NCBI RefSeq assembly: GCF_003952525.1
Contig: NZ_CP034451.1
Location: 3,224,001-3,288,000 of the forward strand
DNA length: 64,000 bases
Reading direction: 5' to 3'
DNA from: Mesorhizobium sp. M3A.F.Ca.ET.080.04.2.1
GTDB lineage: Bacteria > Pseudomonadota > Alphaproteobacteria > Rhizobiales > Rhizobiaceae
The position numbers were made by a program, and so were the translations under genes. Shown piece after piece: positions 1 through 9,888 of the stretch. Every line of letters starts with the position of its first letter. The first letter of the stretch is position 1. The notes under the pieces are model-generated. The model saw only the letters and a program-made list of their open reading frames with translations. It was not told the origin of the DNA and made no database searches.

Positions 1-327
1 GGCGTCGGCGCGCAGATCGGCTCGTTCACCGGGATCATCCTGTTCGCGCTGCTGTGCGCAGGCGCCTTCCACATCGTCATCCTGCGCGAGGAGAAATTTC
101 TCAAGCAGGTGCTCGGCGCCCCTTACGAGGCCTATCTGGCGCGCGTGCCGCGCTTTTTTCCGAACCTCTCGCTCTACGACGAGGGCGACACCGGCAGCTT
201 CAAGCCGCGCCTGCTTCTGAACACGCTGCTCGACGGGCTGGTGTTCCTGGTGGCGCTGCCGGCCTTCGAGCTGATCGACGGCATGCAGCAGTCGGGGATG
301 CTGCCGGTGTGGTTCACGCTGCCTTAG
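1..327 (+). CDS. Isoprenylcysteine methyltransferase-like membrane protein (5' truncated)
   Basis: Only the C-terminal 108 residues are inside the window; the gene begins before base 1. The reading frame opens with a hydrophobic segment and continues with an R-E-E-K-F-L stretch followed by G-x-x-Y-x-x-Y-x-x-R-V-P-R-F, the pattern at the C-terminus of the isoprenylcysteine carboxyl methyltransferase / phospholipid methyltransferase membrane family. A second hydrophobic segment lies near the end. The family uses S-adenosylmethionine at the membrane; the substrate of this member cannot be told. Family assignment is fairly secure, function is not. Confidence 0.7.
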   Translation, partial: GVGAQIGSFTGIILFALLCAGAFHIVILREEKFLKQVLGAPYEAYLARVPRFFPNLSLYDEGDTGSFKPRLLLNTLLDGLVFLVALPAFELIDGMQQSGMLPVWFTLP

Positions 328-435
328 GAACGGATGATCTTCAGGTGGCGTCGGCCTGCAAATGGCGGCCTCACCTGAATCCCAAACGATCCTGTCGGTG
401 CATCGCGAGGACACCGCGTCGCATGGCTTGAGGTG

Positions 436-464
436 TTGCGCAGCGGCCCTGTTTGATCTATAGG
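436..464 (+). promoter_or_regulatory. Candidate promoter for rpmI-rplT
   Basis: TTGCGC at 436-441 and TATAGG at 459-464 are separated by 17 bases, which fits a sigma-70 type promoter. It would start a transcript just before the tandem hairpins that precede rpmI. Seen by eye only, so moderate to low confidence. Confidence 0.35.
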
Positions 465-479
465 ACCGCCGTTCCAAGA

Positions 480-542
480 AAACCGCCCGGCAGGGCATGC
501 CGTGGCGGTTTCATTTGCTTTTCGGGCTTTGGTCGGCCCGAA
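480..542 (+). promoter_or_regulatory. Tandem hairpins in the rpmI-rplT leader
   Basis: Two adjacent stem-loops lie between the candidate promoter and rpmI. The first pairs AAACCGCC (480-487) with GGCGGTTT (504-511) and has an inner stem CGGCA/TGCCG (488-492/498-502). The second pairs TTCGGGC (521-527) with GCCCGAA (536-542). Ribosomal protein L20 operons in other bacteria are autoregulated through structured leaders, so this could be such an element, or an upstream terminator. The sequence shows the structure; the role is inferred. Confidence 0.5.
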
Positions 543-586
543 GCGAGAAAGAAGCGCGATGGTGCGCCACATTACGGAGTAGCAAA

Positions 587-790
587 ATGCCCAAGATGAA
601 GACCAAATCGGCCGCCAAGAAGCGGTTCAAGATTACTGCCACCGGCAAGGTGCTGTCGGCCGCCGCCGGCAAGCGCCATGGCATGATCAAGCGTTCCAAC
701 AAGTTCATTCGCGATGCCCGCGGCACGATGGTTCTGGCTGAACCGGACGGCAAGAAGGTCATCAAGAATTTTCTGCCGAACGGCCTCTAA
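587..790 (+). CDS. rpmI: 50S ribosomal protein L35
   Basis: A 67-residue, very basic protein beginning [15 protein letters not shown], the invariant start of bacterial L35, and ending in NFLPNGL. The length is normal for L35. The ATG at 587 is preceded by a purine-rich ACGGAGTAGC that serves as ribosome binding site. rplT follows 93 bases downstream, the usual rpmI-rplT pair; infC, which precedes this pair in many bacteria, is not in the 259 bases before it. L35 is a component of the large ribosomal subunit. Confidence 0.97.
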   Translation: MPKMKTKSAAKKRFKITATGKVLSAAAGKRHGMIKRSNKFIRDARGTMVLAEPDGKKVIKNFLPNGL

Positions 791-821
791 ACCCTCGGCC
801 TGGACAGCTTTTTGTTTTTAC

Positions 822-865
822 GCAATTCCGAACGGAAAACCGCTAAGCACTTTTCCTGGAATTGC
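822..865. repeat. Dispersed hairpin repeat, GCAATTCC type (copy A1)
   Basis: GCAATTCC (822-829) and GGAATTGC (858-865) flank a core that reads CGGAAAACCGCT...CACTTTTCC. The same ends and core recur at about 30347, 49806 and 52831. It sits between rpmI and rplT, so it would be transcribed inside the operon and form an RNA hairpin. Confidence 0.75.
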
Positions 866-883
866 TTTTAAGGAGATCATGAC

Positions 884-1285
884 ATGGCACGCGTAAAGAG
901 AGGCGTTACCGCCCACGCCAAGCACAAGAAGGTCCTGAAAGCCGCCAAGGGTTTCTACGGCCGCCGCAAGAACACCATCCGCATCGCCAAGCAGGCGGTG
1001 GAGAAGTCGCTGCAGTACGCCTACCGCGACCGCAAGAACCGCAAGCGCTCGTTCCGCGCGCTGTGGATCCAGCGCATCAATGCGGCGGTGCATGAGCACG
1101 GCCTGACCTATGGCCGCTTCATCGACGGCCTCAACAAGGCCGGCATCGAGATCGACCGCAAAATCCTTTCCGACATGGCCATCCACGAGCCGCAGGCTTT
1201 CGCCGCGCTTGTGGCCAAGGCCAAGGTCGCGCTCGAATATCTGAAGAACTCCACGCCGAATGCCTTTGAGAGCGCTGTCGCCTAA
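884..1285 (+). CDS. rplT: 50S ribosomal protein L20
   Basis: A 133-residue basic protein starting [19 protein letters not shown], typical of L20, with the conserved [19 protein letters not shown] region. Length is normal for alphaproteobacterial L20, which carries a short C-terminal extension. AAGGAG precedes the ATG at suitable spacing. L20 binds 23S rRNA early in assembly of the large subunit and in some bacteria represses its own operon. A clear terminator follows, so rpmI-rplT can form a unit separate from pheST. Confidence 0.97.
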   Translation: MARVKRGVTAHAKHKKVLKAAKGFYGRRKNTIRIAKQAVEKSLQYAYRDRKNRKRSFRALWIQRINAAVHEHGLTYGRFIDGLNKAGIEIDRKILSDMAIHEPQAFAALVAKAKVALEYLKNSTPNAFESAVA

Positions 1286-1324
1286 GCCAGCGCTTCCCAA
1301 GCATTCGCAATTCTGACTTTGGGG

Positions 1325-1357
1325 AACCCGCGCTGGCACGGCTGGCGCGGGTTTTTC
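1325..1357 (+). terminator. Rho-independent terminator after rplT
   Basis: AACCCGCGC (1325-1333) pairs with GCGCGGGTT (1345-1353), and the stem runs into a T-rich tail. The position 40 bases after the rplT stop supports a terminator between rplT and pheS. Confidence 0.85.
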
Positions 1358-1427
1358 TTATGCCCGATGTAACCAAAATGGCGACGCACCGGCTCCTGGT
1401 GGTTGCCCGACCGAAGAGAGTTTCGCC

Positions 1428-2525
1428 GTGAACGCCACCGCTGGAAATCTTGAAACCCTTGAAGCCTCCCTGCTTGCCGAGATCGCGGCGGCGGCCGACG
1501 AGCCGGCGATCGAGGCGGTGCGGGTCTCGGCACTGGGCAAGAAGGGATCGGTCTCCGAGATGCTGAAGACGCTCGGCGCGATGAGCGCAGAGGAACGGCA
1601 AGTGAAGGGCCCTGCCATCAACGGCCTGAAGAACCGCGTCAGCGATGCGCTGGCGGCGCGCAAGGCGGAGTTGAGGGACGTGGCGATCACGGCCCGGCTC
1701 GCGGCCGAGAGGGTCGACGTGACGCTGCCGGTGCGCCAATCGCCGGCCGAGCGCGGCCGCATCCATCCGATCAGCCAGGTGATCGACGAGATCGCCGCGA
1801 TCTTCGGCGATCTCGGCTTCGCCATCGCCGAAGGTCCGGACATCGAGACCGACTATTACAATTTCACCGCGCTGAACTTCCCGGAAGGACATCCGGCGCG
1901 CGAGATGCACGACACCTTCTTCTTCCAGCCGGACGAGAAGGGCGAGCGCAAGCTGTTGCGCACGCACACCTCGCCGGTGCAGATCCGCACCATGGAGCGG
2001 CAGAAGCCGCCGATCCGCATCGTCATCCCCGGCAAGACCTACCGGCAGGATTCCGACGCCACGCACTCGCCGATGTTCCATCAGGTCGAGGGCCTGGTGA
2101 TCGACAAAACCGCCAACATCGCCAACATGAAGTGGGTGCTGGAGGAATTCTGCAAGGCCTTCTTCGAGGTGCCGAGCGTGAAAATGCGCTTCCGGCCGTC
2201 CTTCTTTCCGTTCACCGAGCCCAGCCTCGAGGTCGACATCCAGTGCGACCGCTCGCGGCCCGGCGAAGTGCGCTTCGGCGAAGGCTCCGACTGGATGGAA
2301 ATCCTGGGCTGCGGCATGGTGCATCCCAACGTGCTGCGCCACGGCGGCCTCGACCCCGATGAATACCAGGGATTTGCCTGGGGCCTGGGCATCGACCGCA
2401 TCGCCATGCTGAAATACGGCATGCCGGACCTGCGCGCCTTCTTCGACGCCGACGTGCGCTGGCTGTCGCATTACGGTTTCAGGCCGCTCGACCTGCCGAC
2501 GCTGTTCGGAGGGCTCTCCGCATGA
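1428..2525 (+). CDS. pheS: Phenylalanine-tRNA ligase alpha subunit
   Basis: A 365-residue class II aminoacyl-tRNA synthetase subunit. It has the N-terminal coiled-coil domain (about residues 1-95), motif 2 around [12 protein letters not shown], and motif 3 with [13 protein letters not shown] near the C-terminus. With PheT it forms the alpha2-beta2 enzyme that charges tRNA-Phe in the cytoplasm. The start used is GTG at 1428. Its stop overlaps the start of the next gene by four bases (ATGA at 2522-2525), indicating translational coupling. Confidence 0.97.
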   Translation: MNATAGNLETLEASLLAEIAAAADEPAIEAVRVSALGKKGSVSEMLKTLGAMSAEERQVKGPAINGLKNRVSDALAARKAELRDVAITARLAAERVDVTLPVRQSPAERGRIHPISQVIDEIAAIFGDLGFAIAEGPDIETDYYNFTALNFPEGHPAREMHDTFFFQPDEKGERKLLRTHTSPVQIRTMERQKPPIRIVIPGKTYRQDSDATHSPMFHQVEGLVIDKTANIANMKWVLEEFCKAFFEVPSVKMRFRPSFFPFTEPSLEVDIQCDRSRPGEVRFGEGSDWMEILGCGMVHPNVLRHGGLDPDEYQGFAWGLGIDRIAMLKYGMPDLRAFFDADVRWLSHYGFRPLDLPTLFGGLSA

Positions 2526-2944
2526 CGGCCCCACACACCGGCGGATGCCGCTGCGGGGCGGTTCGCTTCGAGGCCTCGGCCGAGCCGCACCACATCAGCT
2601 ATTGCCATTGCAGCGACTGCCGGCGCGCCAGCGGGGCGCCGGTGTCAGCCTTCGTCGGCTTCATGACCGACCAGATCGCGCTCGAAGGCAAGTCGCTGAA
2701 GGGCTATCAGAACGGCCCGGTGGAGCGCAGCTTCTGCGGCATCTGCGGCTCGCCGATCGCCTATACCGACGAGCGGCTTGCCGGCCACATCTACTTCACG
2801 CTCGGCGCCATGGACATGCCAGCCTATTTCAGGCCGACGCTGCATGCGCATGTGCGCGAGCAGCTGCCCTTCCTGCATATGCCCGATTCACTGCCGCGTC
2901 ATTTGAAGACGAGCGTGCCCAGACCTTCGGAAACACAGTCATGA
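2522..2944 (+). CDS. GFA-family (CENP-V/GFA domain) zinc-binding protein
   Basis: A 140-residue protein with the zinc-binding cysteines of the glutathione-dependent formaldehyde-activating (GFA) fold: GGCRCG near residue 10, CHCSDC near residue 30 and CGICGSP near residue 75. Members are often annotated as glutathione-dependent formaldehyde-activating enzyme, but that activity is doubtful for most of them. It is embedded between pheS and pheT with ATGA overlaps on both sides (2522-2525 and 2941-2944), so the three genes are translated as one unit. Its role there is unknown. A second GFA gene lies at 57991-58395. Confidence 0.88.
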   Translation: MTAPHTGGCRCGAVRFEASAEPHHISYCHCSDCRRASGAPVSAFVGFMTDQIALEGKSLKGYQNGPVERSFCGICGSPIAYTDERLAGHIYFTLGAMDMPAYFRPTLHAHVREQLPFLHMPDSLPRHLKTSVPRPSETQS

Positions 2945-5349
2945 AATTCACCCTCTCCTGGCTCAAGGACCATCTCGAGACCGACGCCTCGCTTGCCGAG
3001 ATCGTCGAGCGGCTGACCGCGATCGGCCTCGAAGTCGAACGTGTCGACGACAAGGCGGGGCTGAAACCCTTCGTCATCGCCAAGGTGCTGACGGCGGTGC
3101 AGCATCCCGATGCCGACCGGCTGCGCGTGCTCACCGTCGACACCGGCGACGGCAAGCCGCCGGTGCAGGTCGTGTGCGGCGCACCCAACGCCCGCGCCGG
3201 CCTCATCGGGGCCTTCGCTGCACCCGGCAGCTATGTTCCCGGCATCGACGTGACGCTGTCGGTCGGCAAGATCCGCGGCGTCGAAAGCCACGGCATGATG
3301 TGCTCCGAGCGCGAGCTGGAAATCTCGGACGAGCACAACGGCATCATCGATCTGCCCGCGGATGCGCCGGTCGGCACCAGCTTCGCCGCTTATGCCCATC
3401 TCGACGATCCGGTGATCGAGATCAACTTGACGCCGAACCGGCCGGACGCGACCAGCGTCTACGGCATCGCCCGCGATCTCGCGGCGAGCGGGCTCGGCCG
3501 CCTGACCGGCGGCGGGATCATGCCGCATGCCGGCGAGGGCTTATGCCCGGTCAAGGTGAAGATCGAGGCGCCTGAACTCTGCCCGGGCTTCGCGCTCAGG
3601 CTGGTCAAGGGCGTCAAGAACGGCCCGTCGCCGAAATGGCTGCAGCAGCGGCTGATGGCCATCGGGCTTCGGCCGATCAGCGCGCTGGTCGACATCACCA
3701 ACTACGTCACCTTCGACCGCGGCCGGCCGCTGCATGTCTTCGATGCCGCGAAGGTCGCCGGCAATCTTACCGTGCGCCGCGCCAAGGACGGCGAAAAGGT
3801 GCTGGCGCTCGACGGCCGCGAATACACGCTAACGCCGGAAATGTGCGTCATCGCCGACGAGGACGGCGTCGAATCGATCGCTGGCATCATGGGCGGCGAG
3901 CATTCCGGCTGCGACGAGAACACCACCGATGTGCTGATCGAATCGGCGCTCTGGGACCCGATCACCACGGCCCGCACCGGCCGCACGCTCGGCATCATCA
4001 CCGACGCGCGCTACCGGTTCGAGCGCGGCGTCGACCCCGAATTCATGGTTCCCGGCGTCGAGCTGGCAACCAAGCTGGTGCTCGATTTCTGCGGCGGCAC
4101 GCCGAGCGAAATGGAAGTGGCCGGCTATGCCGGGCATAAGCCGAAGATCGTCTCCTTCCCGCTCTCGGAAGTGAAGCGGCTGACCGGCATTGAAGTGCCA
4201 CGTGAAGAGGCGCTGGACATCCTGACCCGCCTCGGCTTCCAGCCGCAGGGCGCGGGCGACCTCGTCCAGGTGAAGGTGCCGTCCTGGCGGCCGGATGTCG
4301 ACGGCAAGGCCGACCTGGTCGAGGAAGTGATGCGTATTCACGGCGTCGACAACATCGCGCCGCAACCGCTCACCTCTCATGGCGCAGTCAACGGCAAGAT
4401 CCTGACCACGCTGCAGGTGCGCACCCGAGCGGCCAAGCGCGCGCTGGCCGTGCGCGGCATGATGGAGGCCGTCACCTGGTCATTCATCCCGGCCAGGCAC
4501 GCCGAGCTGTTCGGCGGCGGCCAGACCGCGCTCAAGCTCGCCAACCCTATCGCCGCCGACATGTCGGACATGCGGCCGTCGCTGCTGTCCGGGCTGATCA
4601 GTGCCGCGCAACGCAATGCCGACAAGGGCATCGGCGATGTGGCCCTGTTCGAGGTCTCCGGCACCTATGAGGGCGACGCTGCCGACCAGCAGCGGCGTGT
4701 CGCCGCCGGCGTGCGGCGCGGCACGGCCAAGCTCGACGGCTCGGGCCGCAGCTGGGCCGGCAATGCCGGCGCGGTCGGCGTGTTCGACGCCAAGGCCGAC
4801 GCGATCGCGGCGCTCGAAGCCTGCGGCGCGCCGATCGACCGGCTGCAGATCGAGCCCGGCGGCCCGGCCTGGTATCATCCCGGCCGCTCGGGCACGATCA
4901 AGCTCGGGCCGAAGACGGTGCTCGGCACTTTTGGCGAATTCCACCCGAAGACGCTTGAGGCGCTCGATGTCTCCGGCCCCATCTGCGGCTTCGAGATCTA
5001 TGTCGACGCCGTGCCGGAGCCGAAAGCCAAGCCGACGCGCACCAAGCCGAAGCTCGAGCTGTCGCCCTTCCAGGCGGTGAAGCGCGACTTCGCCTTCGTC
5101 GTCGACAAGGCGGTCGAGGCCGGCACGCTGGTGCGGGCAGCGTTAGCCGCCGACAAGAAACTGGTCACCGGCGTGTCGGTGTTCGACGTCTTCGAGGGTG
5201 CCGCGCTCGGCGCCGCCAAGAAGTCGATCGCTATCGAAGTCTCGATCCAGCCGGTCGAGAAGACGCTGACCGACGAGGATTTCGAGGCGCTGGCAAAACG
5301 CATCGTCGAGAACGTCAACAAGCAGACGGGCGGCGTTCTGCGCGCGTAA
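2941..5349 (+). CDS. pheT: Phenylalanine-tRNA ligase beta subunit
   Basis: An 802-residue protein of normal PheT length starting [14 protein letters not shown]. In order it shows an N-terminal tRNA-binding (EMAP-like) domain around residues 40-150 with VCGAPN, the B3/B4 editing domain, B5 domain, a catalytic-like core, and a C-terminal ferredoxin-fold anticodon-binding domain beginning around F-Q-A-V-K-R-D. The open frame extends upstream to 2545, but the ATG at 2941 gives the canonical N-terminus and a 4-bp overlap with the GFA gene. Confidence 0.97.
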   Translation: MKFTLSWLKDHLETDASLAEIVERLTAIGLEVERVDDKAGLKPFVIAKVLTAVQHPDADRLRVLTVDTGDGKPPVQVVCGAPNARAGLIGAFAAPGSYVPGIDVTLSVGKIRGVESHGMMCSERELEISDEHNGIIDLPADAPVGTSFAAYAHLDDPVIEINLTPNRPDATSVYGIARDLAASGLGRLTGGGIMPHAGEGLCPVKVKIEAPELCPGFALRLVKGVKNGPSPKWLQQRLMAIGLRPISALVDITNYVTFDRGRPLHVFDAAKVAGNLTVRRAKDGEKVLALDGREYTLTPEMCVIADEDGVESIAGIMGGEHSGCDENTTDVLIESALWDPITTARTGRTLGIITDARYRFERGVDPEFMVPGVELATKLVLDFCGGTPSEMEVAGYAGHKPKIVSFPLSEVKRLTGIEVPREEALDILTRLGFQPQGAGDLVQVKVPSWRPDVDGKADLVEEVMRIHGVDNIAPQPLTSHGAVNGKILTTLQVRTRAAKRALAVRGMMEAVTWSFIPARHAELFGGGQTALKLANPIAADMSDMRPSLLSGLISAAQRNADKGIGDVALFEVSGTYEGDAADQQRRVAAGVRRGTAKLDGSGRSWAGNAGAVGVFDAKADAIAALEACGAPIDRLQIEPGGPAWYHPGRSGTIKLGPKTVLGTFGEFHPKTLEALDVSGPICGFEIYVDAVPEPKAKPTRTKPKLELSPFQAVKRDFAFVVDKAVEAGTLVRAALAADKKLVTGVSVFDVFEGAALGAAKKSIAIEVSIQPVEKTLTDEDFEALAKRIVENVNKQTGGVLRA

Positions 5350-5388
5350 GGCATTGCCGAGCGGTGGCGAATCGCCCTCCATTGGGCG

Positions 5389-5991
5389 ATGCACCATCTG
5401 CGCTATTCCGGCCTGCCTTTCGAGGAGCAACGCGCGGCGTTCCTCGCCATCGTCGCGTCCGATCCCCTGCTTAGCGAGACGCTGGCGCGGGTACGCGCGC
5501 TGGCCTTGCCCGACTGGCTGGTGGTTTCCGGCGCGCTCTACAACAGCGTGTGGAACCATCTGACCGGAAAGCCGCCGGGCTACGGCATCAAGGATGTCGA
5601 TCTGTTCTATTTCGACGATGCCGACCTCTCTTACGAAGCCGAGGATGCGGTGATCCGCCGGGCGGCCAAGCAGCTCCAGGGATTGGCGCTGCCGGTCGAG
5701 GTGCGCAACCAGGCGCGGGTGCATCTGTGGTATCCGGCGAAGTTCGGACGGGAGTGTCCGCGCTACACGAGCGCCAGCGAATCCGTCAGCTATTTTGCCT
5801 CTAAGACGCATGCGGTCGGGGTGCGGTTCAACGACGCCGGAGAGTTGGATTTGGTGGCGCCGTTCGGGCTCGACGATATTTTTTCGTTCCGCATCACCCC
5901 GAACCGGGTGCTGGACAACCAGCGGACGCACGAAGCGAAGGGGAAGAGGGCGAGGGAGACCTGGCCGGAGATTCGCGTGGTGCCGTGGTAG
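5389..5991 (+). CDS. Nucleotidyltransferase-family protein (NTP_transf_6 type)
   Basis: A 200-residue soluble protein. The segment VSGALYNSVWNHLTG followed by GIKDVDLFYFDD matches the bacterial nucleotidyltransferase family PF06042, in which a D-x-D acidic pair would bind metal. It starts 39 bases after pheT and runs the same way, so it could be read through from that operon. Substrate and product are not known. It converges with the aldo/keto reductase gene, and a strong hairpin lies between them. Confidence 0.8.
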   Translation: MHHLRYSGLPFEEQRAAFLAIVASDPLLSETLARVRALALPDWLVVSGALYNSVWNHLTGKPPGYGIKDVDLFYFDDADLSYEAEDAVIRRAAKQLQGLALPVEVRNQARVHLWYPAKFGRECPRYTSASESVSYFASKTHAVGVRFNDAGELDLVAPFGLDDIFSFRITPNRVLDNQRTHEAKGKRARETWPEIRVVPW

Positions 5992-6061
5992 TACCATCGA
6001 AATAGGAAATGTCGGTGCGAGGCCTCGCGCCACGTCTCACATCGCTGCACTCGCGGCGCTA

Positions 6062-6088
6062 GAAAGGGGACGCCGAAGCGCCCCTTTC
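6062..6088. terminator. Bidirectional terminator between convergent genes
   Basis: GAAAGGGG (6062-6069) pairs with CCCCTTTC (6081-6088), with an inner CGC/GCG stem closing on a CGAA tetraloop. It lies between the plus-strand nucleotidyltransferase gene and the minus-strand aldo/keto reductase gene, so it can serve both. Confidence 0.7.
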
Positions 6089-6100
6089 CCTTGCCGTCGC

Positions 6101-7177
<1,077 letters not shown>

Positions 7178-7192
7178 CTAAAGAATAGATCA

Positions 7193-8083
7193 ATGAATCG
7201 CGCCAACCTCTCGCAGCTTGCCGTGCTCGCCACCGTGGCTCAATGCGCCAGCTTCCGCGGCGCAGCGCGCGAGCTCGGCATCGCGCCGTCAGCCGTGAGC
7301 CACGCGGTGTCGAGCCTGGAGGCGCGGCTCGGCGTGCGGCTTTTGTCACGCAGCACACGCAGCGTCGCCCCGACCGAGGCAGGCACGCAGTTGCTGGAGC
7401 GGCTGCGGCCGGCGCTTTCCGAGATCGACCTCGCTCTGGAGACGGCGGTCGAGGCGCGCGACCAGCCGGCCGGCAATCTCAGGCTCAGCGTGCCACGCAC
7501 GGCAGCACATCTGGTGCTGACGCCGCGTCTCGGCGCTTTCGCCGCCGCCTATCCCGACATCGCGCTGGAGATCGTCATCGAGGACCGCTTCACCGACGTG
7601 GTCGAAGGCGGTTTCGATGCCGGCGTGCGGCTCGGCGAAAGCCTGCAGCGCGACATGATCGCGGTGCGCATCGGGCCGGATATGCGCGGAGCAGTGGTCG
7701 GCGCGCCGTCCTATTTCGCGACCATGCCCAGACCTCGCCACCCGCGTGAGCTCGCCGAGCATCGCTGCATCCGGTTCCGCTTCTCCAGCGGCATTCTCTA
7801 TCGCTGGGAATTCGAGAAGGACGGCGAGGAAATCGAGTTCGCCGCGCAAGGGCCGCTGATCCTCGACGAGGACCATTTGATTGCCCAGGCCGCCATCGAT
7901 GGCGCAGGACTGGCCTTCGTCTTCGAGCCTTATGTCCGCGCCCCGCTCGCCGATGGCCGGCTGATCCGGGTGCTTGAGGACTGGTGCCCGTCCTTCGAAG
8001 GCTTCTTCGTCTACTATCCGAGCCGCCGCCAGATGCGGCCGGCGCTGAGGGCTTTCGTGGATTTCTTCAGGGTGAGCGGGTAG
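7193..8083 (+). CDS. LysR-family transcriptional regulator
   Basis: A 296-residue protein with an N-terminal winged helix-turn-helix (residues 3-60, including SFRGAARELGIAPSAVSHAVSSLE) and a substrate-binding domain with the GGFDAGVRLGE motif common to the CrgA/DmlR-like LysR group. The ATG at 7193 aligns with the usual LysR start. It is divergent to the aldo/keto reductase gene, the classic arrangement in which LysR controls its neighbour. The inducer is unknown. A similar regulator occurs at 35955. Confidence 0.93.
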   Translation: MNRANLSQLAVLATVAQCASFRGAARELGIAPSAVSHAVSSLEARLGVRLLSRSTRSVAPTEAGTQLLERLRPALSEIDLALETAVEARDQPAGNLRLSVPRTAAHLVLTPRLGAFAAAYPDIALEIVIEDRFTDVVEGGFDAGVRLGESLQRDMIAVRIGPDMRGAVVGAPSYFATMPRPRHPRELAEHRCIRFRFSSGILYRWEFEKDGEEIEFAAQGPLILDEDHLIAQAAIDGAGLAFVFEPYVRAPLADGRLIRVLEDWCPSFEGFFVYYPSRRQMRPALRAFVDFFRVSG

Positions 8084-8147
8084 GCGCGCGGCGGGCCGGT
8101 AGCAGGCAAATCGTTTCGGCGTCGCTCGCAATCCTGTCGCACGTCGG

Positions 8148-8331
8148 CGCTGCCCCTCATCTGCCTGCCGGCATCTTCTCCCCGTTGAACGGGGAGAAGG
8201 GGCTGACCGCAACGCCGGCGCCCTTGTTGCGACTTCAGACACCAGCGACAGGGCGCAGGCTATTTTCTCCCCGTCACTATACAGTCACTACACGGGGAGA
8301 AATGCCCGGCAGGGCGATGAGGCGCGGCGCT
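8148..8331. repeat. RIME-like intergenic mosaic repeat
   Basis: The left part contains CTTCTCCCCGTT (8175-8186) paired with AACGGGGAGAAG (8188-8199). The right part contains ACGGGGAGAAATGCCCGGC and GCGATGAGG, the inverse of CCTCATCTGCC...GGCATCTTCTCCCC at the left edge, so the whole element is a large imperfect inverted repeat. It resembles rhizobial intergenic mosaic elements (RIME) that carry CTTCTCCCC palindromes. It separates the lysR gene from the cytochrome b561 gene and codes for nothing visible. Confidence 0.7.
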
Positions 8332-8406
8332 GGCGTCTGGAGTCTTTTTGAGAACCAGGCCTGGGATGCCTTGGAAGAAAGCCGAAGCCGTTAGCGTTTT
8401 TGGGCC

Positions 8407-8979
8407 ATGCGACCAACCATCACCAACACCACGACCCGCTACGGATGGCCAAGCATCGTGCTGCACTGGCTGATCGGGGTGATCTTCATCGGCCAGTTCG
8501 GGCTCGGTTTCGTCATGATGCGGACGCCTAGCCAGCGCACCGCCTTCGAGCTGATCCAGCTGCACAAGTCCTTCGGCTTCCTGCTGCTTGGGCTGATCAT
8601 CCTGCGCATCGCCTGGCGGCTCGGCAATGCGGCGCCGGCGCTGCCGGCCTCGGTCGGCACCCTGGAGCGGCGCACGGCGCCGCTGGCGCATTTCGCACTC
8701 TACGCCTTCCAGATCGCGCTCCCCCTTTCCGGCTGGGCCTTGGTATCGGTGTCGACGCTGGAGATCCCGAGCATGCCGTTCAACCTGTTTGTAATGCCAA
8801 ACCTGCCGCTCACCGAATCCGACGCCGCCGAAAGCTTCTGGTCGGCCGCGCATTGGTATCTCGCCTATGCCGGCATCGCGCTGGTGGCGCTGCATGCAAT
8901 GGCGGCACTGCGCCATCATTTCCTGCTCCGCGATACGGTGCTGACGCGCATGATCACGCCTTCATCGGGCGGGGAATAG
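8407..8979 (+). CDS. Cytochrome b561-family protein
   Basis: A 190-residue integral membrane protein with four predicted transmembrane helices and histidines suited to b-type haem ligation (LHWLIG near residue 19, QLHKSFGF near 55, WYLAYAGIALVALHAMAA near 160). The family (often called CybB-like) moves electrons between quinol and other carriers, for example superoxide. It is followed 65 bases later by a YceI gene, a very frequent pairing in proteobacteria. The start is the ATG at 8407. Confidence 0.92.
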   Translation: MRPTITNTTTRYGWPSIVLHWLIGVIFIGQFGLGFVMMRTPSQRTAFELIQLHKSFGFLLLGLIILRIAWRLGNAAPALPASVGTLERRTAPLAHFALYAFQIALPLSGWALVSVSTLEIPSMPFNLFVMPNLPLTESDAAESFWSAAHWYLAYAGIALVALHAMAALRHHFLLRDTVLTRMITPSSGGE

Positions 8980-9044
8980 AAGGGCCCCATGGTTCGTTGG
9001 TGGCGAGACGACAGCAATGAGCTGCCTCAGGAAAGGACCATCCC

Positions 9045-9620
9045 ATGCATGCGCGCAGCCTCGGATTGGCGGCTTTGGCCGCTTGCCTTGCCGTGCCCGT
9101 TTACGCGGCGGCGGCGCTCAGCGACGCGGCCGGCAGCTACGCGATCAGCCCGGCGGGCTCCAGCATCCGCTTCACCATCGGCAAGGCGGGCGGTGGCGGC
9201 TTCGACGGCGCCTTCGGCCGCTTCAAGGGCACGATCCGCATCGACAATGCCGATGTCGGCCGCTCGAAGGTCGACCTCACCATCTATCCGGAAAGCGTCG
9301 GCACCGGCCAGGCGCGCATCGACGCCTTCCTGCGCTCCGACGCGGTGTTCGACAGCGCCAACAATCCGGAGATCGAGTTCCGCTCGACAGGCGTGACCCG
9401 CACCGGGGAGACGACGGCCGTGGTCAGCGGCCGGCTGACGGCGCGCGGCAAGACGTTTTCGGAAAAATTCACCGCTGAACTCAATGGATTGAAGGGCGGC
9501 ACGATCAGGTTCCACGTCACCGGCAAGGTGCTGCGGTCACGTTACGGCATGGATGTCGGCACGCCGATCTATTCAAATGTCGTCGACTTCGACATGACGC
9601 TGATGGGGAAGAGGGGCTAG
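9045..9620 (+). CDS. YceI-family periplasmic protein
   Basis: A 191-residue secreted protein: a Sec signal peptide (about residues 1-23, ending in a V-Y-A-A-A region) followed by a lipocalin-like YceI domain with GSSIRFTIGKAGGGGFDG and repeated beta strands. YceI proteins bind polyisoprenoid molecules in the periplasm. AGGA precedes the ATG at good spacing. The neighbour cytochrome b561 suggests a shared redox or stress role, which is inference from frequent co-occurrence. Confidence 0.92.
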   Translation: MHARSLGLAALAACLAVPVYAAAALSDAAGSYAISPAGSSIRFTIGKAGGGGFDGAFGRFKGTIRIDNADVGRSKVDLTIYPESVGTGQARIDAFLRSDAVFDSANNPEIEFRSTGVTRTGETTAVVSGRLTARGKTFSEKFTAELNGLKGGTIRFHVTGKVLRSRYGMDVGTPIYSNVVDFDMTLMGKRG

Positions 9621-9641
9621 TTCCGGTCGCGCGTCCTCGGG

Positions 9642-9802
9642 TTCGTCATCCTAGGGCGAAGCAAGGAGCGAAGCGACGCGCGTAGACCCTAGGATCCATG
9701 CTGTGACGCTAAGGCGTTGCAACAATTACAGAATTCTGCACCGCTCCACCCTGCTACCGAAGTCACGGAATGGATCCTCGGGTCAAGCCCGAGGATGACG
9801 AA
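9642..9802. repeat. 161-bp dispersed element with terminal inverted repeats (copy D1)
   Basis: Ends are TTCGTCATCCT (9642-9652) and AGGATGACGAA (9792-9802), a perfect 11-base inverted repeat. Inside are GAAGCAAGGAGCGAAGCGAC and, near the right end, a CTCGGG/CCCGAG hairpin. A second full copy lies at 57803-57952 and a left-half copy at about 28183. No coding sequence is visible, so it is MITE-like or REP-like. Confidence 0.75.
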
Positions 9803-9888
9803 GGTGCTTTGTGACCGGCGTCCCGCATTGGCTTTTCCAGCGATTTCGGGCAAACCTCGTCGCCTGTTAATCGACATGGAGAAGCACA

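Noticed and set aside
1131..2534. Open frame of 467 codons on the minus strand
   Set aside because: Antisense to pheS; high Arg/His/Asp shadow composition.
2545..2940. N-terminal extension of PheT by 132 codons
   Set aside because: The extension is a shadow of the GFA gene; the canonical PheT N-terminus starts at 2941.
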